Shown piece after piece: positions 39,580 to 50,600 of a stretch of 64,000 nucleotides of DNA (within the stretch, counting starts at the first letter, position 1; each line of letters begins with the position of its first letter). The notes under the pieces are model-generated. The model did no database searches. It was not told the DNA's origin and saw only the letters and a list, made by a program, of their open reading frames with translations. The position numbers and the translations under genes are program-made. The stretch comes from Ascaris suum (taxonomy: Eukaryota; Nematoda; Chromadorea; Rhabditida; Ascarididae). The stretch is taken from NCBI GenBank assembly GCA_013433145.1, contig CM024174.1, forward strand, positions 1,072,583 to 1,136,582, written 5' to 3'.

Positions 39580-42318
39580 AAGCTAACATGAGCAAAGAGC
39601 CGTTTTTTTTTAAAAGATTCGCTATTTATTGAATGGTGGCGCGTTATTATTGCTTGTATATTTGTTTATTCATTTATTTATTAGTTATGTATTTCCTTAA
39701 TTCCTTCTGTCATACCGTACAGTTTCCTTTTTCAGTTTTTCTCTCCGTATGACGTAAAGAATAATAGATTGCCTATGATTTTAGGAGGGTTTTTATGCGG
39801 CTATTTAGGCGTCAAGATAGGGTGAAAATTATTTGAGCATTATAAACCATCAGTGATAAATATTGGAGCGTTATTGTATAATCCCACTATCATAGCAGTT
39901 GATTAGTGCTTTCTGAATATTTGTGCAACATATAAGATTCCACTTGCAAATCGATCAATTTGCTAAGAATAATCGAAATATTCGCACGAATTTCTGATCA
40001 TATTTTCAATGGAAGTGAAATCAGGCTATTTACGAGAATGCTTAGAAAAAAAATTCCTTCAAATATTTCGAGGAGCTGAATATTTTTGAGGAAAATGAAT
40101 GAAGGGGCGGAGAGGGTTAGTAATAATCCCCTCGAAAAGATGCTAATTTTTGTATATGTAAATTTGTTTTTTATTTTCTCAAAGAGGATATTACGCAAAT
40201 GGAAGTACGCAGTTGCATAGTTTTACAAGGGAACTGAACATTGTTTCTCTCTCTTTTTTTTCAATCGTAATGTCAACGGGTATTACTCATGATACTTGCG
40301 TCATCAAGCTATGTGTCTATCGTCGCTTTTTTCTCAAATATTGTGCCTTCGACTCGAACCGGAGGTGATCGTTTTGTCCTTCCTTTTTTTTCTAATTACT
40401 CGCCGAGGATAGCTCCAAGATCGTGGAAAAGGGTTGGGTTCAATCGATAACAGATGGTATTTCAGCTTCTAGGTTTCATTGATCAAGGTGGAAGTGATTT
40501 AGTTGCTTTTTTGAATATGTATGCCATCGAGTTTCAAAAAGAGGTATTTGATGAATACGATCGAATAATTAATCCTTCGGTGTATTGATTTCCGAACGAC
40601 TGTGATAACGAGATGTTTGTTTCTTTCAAATTTATTCGTTCAATATGTATAATTTTATTTCTTTTTCGATGATTTCTGTCGCCGATTCTTTGTTTTTTTT
40701 TTTGTCGCACCATTATTGCTTTTTTATACAGCGATTCGCCTATTTGATATTTTATTTATGTATGTATTTTGGTTTTGTTTTTCTTTTTTTTTTTTAAAAA
40801 TCCACTCATATTTCTCTAATTATTATAGTTTATAGCTTATGATCATTCGAGCGTTACGGTATATATTGGCGTGTTTTATTTTACTTTTTTTTTTGAATTT
40901 TCGAGCCTAAATGCAAATTTCCAATATTTCTAGAGACAATAAAGAAAAGCAGTTTTTAGAAAATCGATGAGAGATATAGGGGAAGGAGAAGGGAAATTGA
41001 AGTTCTTGTCTACCCTACAGAGGCAGATCAGTGGGAGTTTTTTTTTTTCTTTCATGGAAAGGGATAGGAAAAAGGTCGAAATGCAAACATTTGAATTAGG
41101 AATTTTTTTTTTTGTGCATTCTAGCCCGTGTATTTTATTCCTTTGCATATTTTATTTGTTAGCAATTATTATTATTTTATTTGGTTAACAGTTATTATTG
41201 CGATGGCGCTTACGATCGAAATGCCAATAATAATTTCTGTATTTTTTTTCCCCGACATCTCTGAGAAACATCATAATGAGAGCGTTGAAAAAATACATCA
41301 TAAGCCTTGAACCTTGAGATTTGAGGAAATAACTCGTAACCAAATGCTAAGTGAGCAAATCAAGAAAGTGAAGAATTTAAATAGTTCAATTTTTGAAAGT
41401 TTTAACAAGAAATTATGCAAAGATGTTGTTTATTTCTTTTGGAGTTAAGCCAATGAGTGATTAAATCTTCGTTCAAACTGATAATGACTCCTTAAAATTT
41501 GAAAAAAGTCGCATTAATGGTGATAAGAGCTGATAAAGTATCATGATGATTATGGGAAGAGGAGCGAAGGTCTAGTGGAGGAGTTATTAGTTTCGCAAGG
41601 GAGCTCAAGTCAAAATTTAATTATAAGCTTTAAATATTTTCGGACAAAAATACGCATCCGCGAAGGAGAAAAAAATGCGCATTGGTGGTTTAAAAAAAAA
41701 AAGCTCGTCTTTGAGAGATAAGAATGCACATCTTTAGATGGTTATCTCTTCCGGAAAACAATATGCTGGCAAATGCTCTTTTCCGATAGACTTCCGCCGC
41801 ATTGTAATGCACTTTCACTGCATTGTCGCTCTCTAAGCTTATTGCACCAATTGCGCTACACTATGATGTCATTTCCGTTGTTTCTTGATAGACCACCCAC
41901 CAGCCTCTTTTGAAATATTCTTTACGAAAGGTGATTTGTGATCATAGATGCCTGTTTATTTGACTCTTTATTCGCATATGATTCTTACAAACATCGAAAA
42001 AATCAGTTCTATTTGTTTTTTCTATCGGAGTTTTGACCAGTTGAAAAGTTTGCTACTATATGGCAATTGAATTTAGTGATGGATGATGAGGAAAAACACT
42101 GAAAATATTTTGAAAGGAATGAAGGCATTTCTTGAGCTTGAAAGTAGGCGTTTTTTTAATGGGCTTCGAATAGACATACATATGTAAACAATACTAACGA
42201 CAAAACTTTCATTATAAAATATATACGTATATAATTTTTGAAAATGCATAATTGACCGGAAATAAACGGAAAATTTTTGCTCCGCTTTTATTTATTTATT
42301 TATTTGTTTTTTAATGAG
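39580..42318. other. sos-1 downstream region, no gene seen
   Basis: Begins with the presumed 3' untranslated region of sos-1. AT-rich with poly-T runs. No convincing polyadenylation site could be singled out among several AATAAA-like words. Confidence 0.5.
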
Positions 42319-42516
42319 ATTCACTGTGGAAAATCGTTGTTGGCAGTTGATTTCCTTTGTAAATATTGTCGGCAAAAATCTTCGCCTTCCATACTTCGAA
42401 GACGTATATTATCGATAGCTAAAGAGCGATTAGTTGATATACCATCAGCAATAAATAGAACCTGTAATTTTCCACATGAATTATTTGTTGGAGTTTTCGA
42501 AAAATTTATTTCATTT
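42319..42516 (+). CDS. Candidate exon with Cys-rich and NFPHELF segments
   Basis: 66 codons in frame from acceptor tttttaatgag to donor TCATTT|gtaagt, a near-perfect donor. It encodes FLCKYCRQKSSP, RRRILSIAKERLVDIPSAIN and CNFPHELFVGVFEKF. The arrangement vaguely recalls the N-terminal region of leucine-rich-repeat ubiquitin-ligase adaptors, but I cannot confirm a family. The gene would start downstream of sos-1 on the same strand. The next exon, needed at phase 0, was not identified. Confidence 0.4.
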
Positions 42517-42970
42517 GTAAGTTTTTTTAAAATATTCCTTCATTTCTTTATTTTTTTTTAAATTTATTTTTTTTTCCTCCACAAAATTCCGTTGTAAATA
42601 CAATTTTAAAAAAGTGCACAAGTGAACATTCCGAAAATATTTTTCCTCGAAAATTTTCATTATTTATTGTTTTTCCGGAAGGATTTTCACTACTGATGTA
42701 TTTTTTCAAAAAAAAAACCCTTGATTATGGTCTTATAAAATTATGAGAACTTTTAAAGAAATATTCATATCGCTAACGCAAATACGATAGCAACTCTTAG
42801 AAGAACAAAGATTATATTCCGAAAATTTTTCATCAACTATCCTCAAACAAAGTACAGTTATTACACAAACATATAGATAGACAGATTCGAACTGATCAGC
42901 TGTTATCTTCTGTGCAAAAATTGCATCGAAAAAAAAAGAGGCGTAATGAAGAAATTCTGCAACACATCAC

Positions 42971-43078
42971 CTTTGTGGCATCCTGTGGCAAATTCACTAG
43001 TTGATCGATCATCCATGGTGTTGAGGAATTAGGTGTTGCACTACGATATGGACAATTGTCGAGGTCATTGATACACAC
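42971..43078 (-). CDS. Candidate exon of an unidentified - strand gene
   Basis: Acceptor ttagcattcag, donor CACAAAG|gtgatg; 36 codons, phase 0 at both ends. It encodes VCINDLDNCPYRS and PWMIDQLVNLPQDATK. Both splice sites are good. It could belong to a gene downstream of the MAM gene or to a longer form of it. No family is recognised and no neighbouring exon was found with confidence. Confidence 0.4.
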
Positions 43079-43504
43079 CTGAATGCTAATTAATGAACTC
43101 AACTTGTAATTAAACCATTTAGCTATTTGATATAGGTATGATACTTTTTAATGGGACACGCAAAACTAGCACCAATATGCAAAAAATTTTATGAATAAGC
43201 AATATACACATATTGTAGTGAATTGTAGATTTTATTTTTATTTTTACTTCAATTAGTATCGATGTTAGAGAGTAGAATGAAAGACCATATTTAATTTTCG
43301 ATAGTTATCAGAGGCGGGAGACCGAGGCAAACTCAGCAGAAAATTTTTTTTTCACGCATGAACTTCAAAATAATGTGGTTTTTTTTCTTGAGATTATTAG
43401 TGGTCCATCCCTATATGATGGACGATGATAATCTATCAGATATCGTGACTGGTGATGAATGCTCAAACGAACTTTTTGAAGGAAATGGACAACCGATGGA
43501 ATAA

Positions 43505-43700
43505 ATTGTGACGGAAACTTACGCGCACACATGCGGACACGGATAAACACACGGACGCAGACAGACACACATGACATACGGACAGATATGGAAATCCACA
43601 GATATGCGGATAGATGCGCATAAACAAATGTACGTGCATACCGATGTGCATGAGCATGCAAACCTGTGCAAGTACTGATGTATTGACACATACTCAACGG
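43505..43700. repeat. Imperfect CA/GACA-rich simple sequence
   Basis: Runs of ACAC, GACA and GGACAC alternate with ATG-rich spacers. Open frames over it on both strands are compositional. Confidence 0.7.
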
Positions 43701-44063
43701 CGATTAAAAATGCCTAGGTTTACTTATTCAGCATACAAGACATTATATCAACTGTTTCATTTCCACCGTATCGGTGCGACTGAATTTGCTTGCACAGAAT
43801 TATCAAACTGCATGTAATGCGCATATTAGAAATTCGATACCCGTAAAGATGGGCCGACCGATCGCAAAAATAAATCGAACATGAGAATCAACGGCTGATT
43901 CACTTTGAAATTCTCTGATTCCATAATGAAGTATTCATCCGAAGTCGCCAAGAGATCGTTTTTGACGAATACAATTCCATCTGTATGTGGAACATTTCAT
44001 TTCTGGTCATTTTCGTAAATTTTTACAAATACTTATAATAGTGGTGTCGCATCGGTGAGTACG

Positions 44064-44237
44064 ACGTCTGTGTGTCTGTGTGTCTATGTGTCTGTTTGTA
44101 TAGTAGATGCAACACGCAAATAAAAAAGCAACAAAATTTGGCAAATGTGTGTGTGTGCGTGCGTGCGTGTGTGTTGCGTGTGCGTGTGCCTACATGTGTG
44201 TGTGTGTGTGTGTGTGTGCGTGTGTGTGTGTGTGCGA
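44064..44237. repeat. (TG)n-rich simple sequence
   Basis: Two TG-rich blocks, TGTGTCTG-type at 44068-44100 and nearly pure (TG)n with GCG interruptions at 44144-44237. Confidence 0.85.
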
Positions 44238-44346
44238 TCAGACACCATGTGTGGACTTTTCTTTACTAATTTCATTACGATTCATTATGTTATGCGTAAG
44301 TTTTACAGACTTAAAATCACCAAAAAATTAGCATATCGTAAATACC

Positions 44347-44760
44347 GTGCTACTGGTTGAAGGTCAGAGAAGATTTTTCGCTCAACATCTATGCCGTCGG
44401 TCAATTCATTCAAAGAGGAATTATTCGGATTCACAAAAAAAAAATTTCTCTACAATTGATCAAGCGACTGAACTATTCAGCTCAGTTGCTGAAAGTCCCT
44501 ATTCTGCTAACCCATTTAGCATTTGTAGCTTTTAGAAAATTCTATTGCAGCGGCACTGTGCCTGCGAGCACAAATGTGTTATGTATGGCTGCCTATCGGG
44601 CAGTTAGAACTTGGCAGTTTGTGAATCTGCAATAGAGGAATTTGATGAGTATAATGCGCACTACACGGTTTGTCTTCTAGGTCACAATCCGCATAGATCT
44701 ATCAATTTCGATAAAAGTTATAGAATTGAAAGGTGCAAGGAAAATTTGTGCGTATTTTAC
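44347..44760 (+). CDS. Candidate short-intron coding segment, unidentified
   Basis: One reading frame here carries two blocks of protein-like sequence: FFAQHLCRRSIHSKRNY...DQATELFSSV at about 44347-44500, and CESAIEEFDEYNAHYTVCLL...SYRIERCKENLC at 44618-44748. In-frame TAGs separate them. Introns of about 41-42 nt can be proposed (gtccct...cttttag, and gtgtta...ttggcag before 44618), the same size inferred in the MAM gene. A frame-shifted pseudogene is equally possible. The first block is basic, like a mitochondrial presequence, but this is speculation. Confidence 0.25.
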
Positions 44761-45337
44761 GTCTATCTAGATTTCGTTTTACTACTCGTCAGCCTCATCG
44801 AAAAGCCAATCTTCCTTTAAGGAGATTCCACTCCTGGCTAAATCAGTTAAAAAACGAGACTATTCTTTTGCATATTCTATTCTTTACAGGTAACTCATGA
44901 AATTACCCGGGCAAGATAAGCAAAATACAAAACTGCATGCATATCTTATCAACTTCTTTTATGCATGCTTCCTTAATAGTAAATTCTGAACAATATTCAA
45001 AGAGAAAATTAAAATTTTATGAAAATTGATATAGTGACATATCAATCTGAGAGCATAAATAATTTCACTATTTGCCTTCGGAAATGAAATCCAAGGTGTT
45101 AGAGTTCAATGCTTGCAAAGTTTCGTATGATCAACATAAAAACAATAGATTTTAGGTTGTGGAATCTTAAACGAGTTAGATGTTCAATAAATTTGTAGAA
45201 ATGCTAGGCATTTCGTCGGGATTTTGGCACAGAATTGTTGCAGATGGGTAACAAAGTGGAAAAAAATTGCCCAGTTTAGGAAAAAAAATGCCCACTTCAG
45301 GAATTCGATGCAATCATAAATATGAAAGTTGAAATTA

Positions 45338-45437
45338 TTATTTTTTTTGCATACGTGTTTCGTCGTCGTTAAAACTCGTAACGTGTATTCCACTCAGAGA
45401 TTTATCAGTATTTCTTTGTCCAGTCTCCCAACCTGAT
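45338..45437 (-). CDS. Probable terminal exon of the MAM gene
   Basis: Acceptor ctaatttcag, then 32 codons ending in TAA (45340-45338). It encodes SGWETGQRNTDKS and TSFNDDETRMQKK, with a clear purine-first codon bias. It enters at phase 2, whereas MAM exon 8 leaves at phase 0, so at least one exon lies between. The segment 45876-45824 (acceptor atcttag, donor AAG|gttact, phase 0 in and 2 out) would fit but is AT-biased and unsupported otherwise. A second gene is the alternative. Confidence 0.45.
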
Positions 45438-45823
45438 CTGAAATTAGTAAGAGTTATTGTATAATTGAAATAAAAATCTAAACCTTGCAGATCACTTTAT
45501 CGATCGGACTTCATAACGAAAATTAGGCCACATCAGTCAGAGCATGTAGCATGTCAGTTGAATGAATGATTTGATATGGGATGAAATCTGTCGGGCCATG
45601 CTTGAGCTTTTCACAGCTGAAGCTAGGATGTGAATACCGATTAAATATACTAGGTACGCTTATCAAACATTCTGCCACTAGCAGCCGGAAAGGATAGGTT
45701 ATTATGATTAGCAAAATGTACTTGTATATTGCACGATGTGTTATCCTCTGAATTTTGGAAGTATAGAACTGAGATTTACAACAACTTTTGCAGCCAAAAT
45801 TATGACTCCAACTGTAAAGTAAC

Positions 45824-45876
45824 CTTATCCTCAAAGGTTGTTGTCTAACAAAGAACAAGTATCTCCACATAAATAA
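45824..45876 (-). CDS. Possible linking exon between MAM exon 8 and the terminal exon
   Basis: 53 nt with acceptable splice sites on both sides, and the only phase combination (0 to 2) that joins exon 8 to 45437-45338. It lies at the beginning of a 115-codon open frame (45870-45523). The composition is not convincingly coding, and no domain is visible. Confidence 0.2.
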
Positions 45877-47024
45877 CTAAGATGAGATTGCCCTAAGCAA
45901 ATATATCTATGCTACGAACAAAAATAATTCACCTATGTCAAAGAACTCAGAGATATGCAAATTTACTCAAAGGTATTTATACTTAGAGATATGATTAACT
46001 GATATTTTAAAATAGGATGCTAGCTAGACCTATTGATTTCATTTCCTCATTGGTCTAAATAGCTCCATGGCTCATAATGACCAACAGTAAGATCTTTTCC
46101 GTTTCATATGTAATATGCATTAACGACTGCCAAGATAGGAATATAATAAAATATAAATATAAATTCGCCTATGTAAGATAATAAGTTTACAATAAGGTAG
46201 AATAAGAAAGTAAGACAGTGAGATATGGAAAGAAATAAATATAGTCAAATAAAAATAAAAAATGTAAATTCGACTAATAAACAAATTGCATCGTAATTAT
46301 TTTCAAAAATATTAGTATTATTTCTATCTCATAAATAAAAAAACAACAACAAAAAAAAAACAATCTAAGCCATACGTGTCTCGAATTCCAGTTACACTAT
46401 AGAGGCATATATCGTTATATTGAAAGCGACATATTAAAGCATCGCAAATATTTCTCTCATTTGATTCGTTATTCAATAAAGATTGCTCGATGAAATAATC
46501 ATCTATTTTAGCATCTTTATTGCTATCAAATAAGCGATACGTTTTATTAACCTAAATAAAACCTATTAATTTATTAACCTAAGCCTAATTATACCTTTGC
46601 TGTTATTGTTATATCAAATGTTAGCGTGAATAAAATAAAGAAAAAAAAAGCGTCATTTTATGAACGGTTATAATTTTTGGTATTAGTAATATTGTGCTAT
46701 AAAAATTTTAGTAATTCATTTAGGAATTTCTTTCTTGAAATTTTTCTCGTCGAATTTTTTTTTTTGCAAAAATATCTCCTTTTTTTTTCTTCGTTGGTAA
46801 TTTTTGACGGAATTTTTTGTGGTGAACAATATAATTGGTGAAAATTTCTTAGATACTAAATAAATATAGAAAATGTAAATGTTTATTCAATAACTAAACG
46901 ACTCGACATTGAAGAGTTTTAGGATAGAAAGAAGTGCATTGTTTAGAGTGATAAAATTCAACTATGTCATTTTGTTTATGTGTTATAAAGAGATAAATGA
47001 TAAAAATCATAGGCACCGAATTTG

Positions 47025-47403
47025 AAATAACCTAGTCTTTTCAGTTAAAAGCCCTTAAACAACTAGGCTTTTTCACTATCAAACTTTAAATAACCGAGTT
47101 TTTCCATGAACAGACCATAAATAATCCATCCTTCCAAGTATCAGATCATTTATAAAGGGACTTTCCCAGTACCAAATCTTGAAACACTGAACTTTTTAGC
47201 TCCAAACCCTAAACTAGCAAACATTTCCAATGCCTGACCTTAGACAGTGTAGTTGTTTCAGTAGCAAAATAGCACAAATTTTAAGTAACGAACTCTGTCC
47301 AGTATCATTCTCCCAGTAACCGATTTTTTCCAGCAGAATCTCAAGTAACCGAGCTTTGCAATGAATAAATCTTGAATAATCGATCATCCTCAATAAGCTC
47401 TCT
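47025..47403. repeat. Degenerate minisatellite, about 31 bp unit, about 12 copies
   Basis: Repeating pattern AATAACCGAGTTTTTCCA followed by a short AC/AG-rich half and AAATCT-like spacer. Copies differ widely but keep the period. It lies in the intron after exon 8 of the MAM gene. Confidence 0.75.
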
Positions 47404-47478
47404 ACTACTTTCTACGCTTAAACATCCGATCATCCTAAACATCCAACATTTTAATGATGAAATAAAAATAGCACTTAC

Positions 47479-47628
47479 ATTAGCACAGATATGACCTTTG
47501 AAAACAATATTGTCAATGAGAACGATATCTTCCGCTTGAAGATTGCTCACGCGAATTTGTAATCTGAATGGCTTATCGCTAGATGCAATCGTAAACGATA
47601 CTGGATTTGTTCGCATTTTTGCAATTCT
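47479..47628 (-). CDS. MAM gene exon 8: end of MAM domain
   Basis: Acceptor caatttttag, donor GCTAAT|gtaagt; 150 nt, phase 0 in and 0 out. It encodes PVSFTIASSDKPFRLQIRVS and the diagnostic ending EDIVLIDNIVFKGHICAN (compare 'IALDDI...G.C' of MAM domains). The following intron contains a degenerate 31-bp tandem repeat. Confidence 0.8.
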
Positions 47629-50600
47629 CTAAAAATTGTTTACAAAAATGTTTCACTATGTTTTATCCACAATATATGCAAATTCTAATCCTCGCAGTTC
47701 ACAGCCATCGTATGTACAACATTAAGCCCTTTGCCCCCAACCCCCACTCCTTTCCTCCATCTCATCTGTCAAACCATCTTACTAAGTGGAAGAATTGAAG
47801 CCATTTGGTAGGTTTATTGTTGCACAGTTCCAAAGTATAGGGGAAAAAGTAGAATTTAGTCGTGGTGGTTTTATGGAGTGAATATACAACGTATTGGACC
47901 AACTTGACTGTGGTCAATATACACTTCTTGTAGTGACTAAATTTAAGCGAACTTCAAACTAAGGGTAAGTTCAAAATTTAATTTCTCCATTGAGTGAATT
48001 TTCTTGAGCAGTTGTAAGTTCTCGATTTAGCAACTATTCTATTCCAAATGGTCTCCATTCCGATGACTGTTTCGCACGACTGAATTGAACGATGCTATAA
48101 AGAAAATTATTGCCCTCAGAGTATACCCGCTTTCAAAGTTCATCTCACAGCAGGTTAATAAGTCATGCTAGCGAAAGAGTTGTGCAAATTAATTAAACTG
48201 TAAGAAAGAAAACGTAAGAAAAATTTTACAACTCCTGCATCAATCCTGAACTATAGGAAAACAAAGCCAATAGAGCCACTCGAAAGGTGATGGTTTGAAA
48301 ATGCTTTAGTTTGCAGACCTAAATTTTGCAGATTGCATTCATTATGCAGTGTTTTGCAAATCAAAATGTTGTACGTTGCATTCACTATGCAATTTTCTAT
48401 CGTTGATAGACGTATAGGAATCAGAAGATGGATTTTTTTTTTTTAAATATGATGCATTGCAAAATTGCAATGTCTTTCTAGAATAATTGAAACTTAGTTA
48501 CCTCACAGCTAAAATCACCGGCAATTGCATAGATTATACACCACATAAGGAATGGTCGTCCACTATTAGCCCAATAGCTGAATCAGACACAATCAAATAA
48601 AAACATTTACTATTGATCATCATTATTTTGTAAAGGCTTATGAAACCTCTCTAAAATTTGCTTCTATTTGAATGACTTTTTTGAGACATTTATGACTTGA
48701 ATTGCTTTTGTAAATCAGAAAAAAAACCCTTTTATAAATGCGTTTATCTTTTCATTGATAGATAGAGTAATTGAATAAAAGCGGTTTCTTAATCATAGTT
48801 GCAATGATGTCAGAAATTTTTATTTCATCGTAATTATTATTTTTTCAAAAATTGTCATTCAGGAGATAATTGATAATATTTTATTGCTGTAAATTTTTAA
48901 TAATATCTAAATTCGAGAAATTTTCAAATGAATATAATGAAAAATGCAGTGAAAATTCAATTAAAAACTTTAAACAATAAGTAAAAATTTTAATCGATTA
49001 TGCATTTTTTTTAGTTCAATATTCGCGTTTAAAATAATATTTGTCGTTTAAAAAAAAAATTTTTTTTTCTTCGATTTCGCTAAATATTTCAAATAGTCTT
49101 CGAATATTTTATGTTATTTTTGAAAGGAATTCTTGAAAACTCAGAAATGTTATGTAGAAGAAACTTACTCAAAGCTGATCGTTGCCGGTTGATGAAGACA
49201 TGGAATGAGAGCCTCTATAGCAGGTGCGTTACTAGGATCGGTTAAATTTTGACCACCAGCCAATAGAAAATATCCATCTGCGACGGTTAATCAATTAGCT
49301 ATCTTCACTCAATCTTTTATAATTAGTACGAAGAAGTATATTTTGTACGTAGAAGCCAAAATTGAATACCTTGATCACATAGAATATTAATAAAATCAAA
49401 GGTATAGGTGAGAATTTCTATTCGAATTATTTGATCGCTATCACGGCTTCATTGTCGTCGAAATATTATCCTTGATATGCAAGGACATTCAATATTTTTG
49501 AATGAAATATTCGTTAAAAATATTCTCGAAGGTAACTATTCACTGATAAGAAGTTTATCACTAAAAATCTCTTAAGTCCAACTTTTACGAAGATATTCGA
49601 GAAAGTCAGCTATCATATTTGTAATAAATGAAACTTCATTGCAGCGTTTAATTCTTTAGCATGAGTCGTCTATTACTGTAGGTTATATCCTGGAAAACAC
49701 GATATTTTCATTTCCTATTCATACCGAATGGAAATCTCCTCTCGTTGGTGCAATCAAAGCGATCAAGATCAAGAATCGTTTCGAATCGAGCCTTTTCGAT
49801 TGTAGTTGTATTCGGTGGATTACTGCCATACCAACTGCATATTTCATCATCTACATTAAAATTACAGGTAAGCCGTCCACCTTGTAACATATTTCGCTCA
49901 GCATTGCGATGAAATTCGTATATGGATGCTAGTTGTCGCAATTCTAAATAAATCTCTCTCCTAATGCATCGTCAAATATCAAACATCATGATAAGATAAT
50001 GACAACATTTAAAACTTTATATAAAAGGTAGGCATTTGTTCGATAGTTGGGATAAAAAAAAACCCGGATGAATTAAACCCACATAAGGGGTGGTAATACA
50101 ACTGGTGACGCAGGTATATTAGCACCATTTTTTAGCAGATATATTACCAGGTACATTTCATGCCATTTTTTAAAAAGTAGCTTAATAAAAGCGCCTATTC
50201 ATTTAGGATATGATACAAATACTCTTCTATCTATTTCTGCTTCTTTAATTCTTTCAGATTCATTTCGAATGAGCTCAATTATTGTCGGGAGAATTTCGAC
50301 AATATTCCCCTCTTCATCAGCTCTTACTACGTCTGATTAGAGATATTATTCATTTCGTTACTTTTCATTAATTCTTTTGTTTTATTACAGCGTATATTTA
50401 CTTTATATTATTCATTTTCATTAATTCATTACTACGGCATATTTCATTAATTCTTTTAATATGATAACATATAGGAAATAAATGGTCAATCATTTATTAG
50501 TCGAAGTTTTACACAGCGAAATGTTTTTTCAAACAGTAACGCTCAAGCAATTTTGAGGGCCTTATAAACATCTGAATAAAATCTAACAGGTAAAAGTTTA

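Noticed and set aside
43365..44275. ORFs rich in Cys-Val or Thr-His on both strands
   Set aside because: Compositional, from (TG)n and (CA)n tracts.
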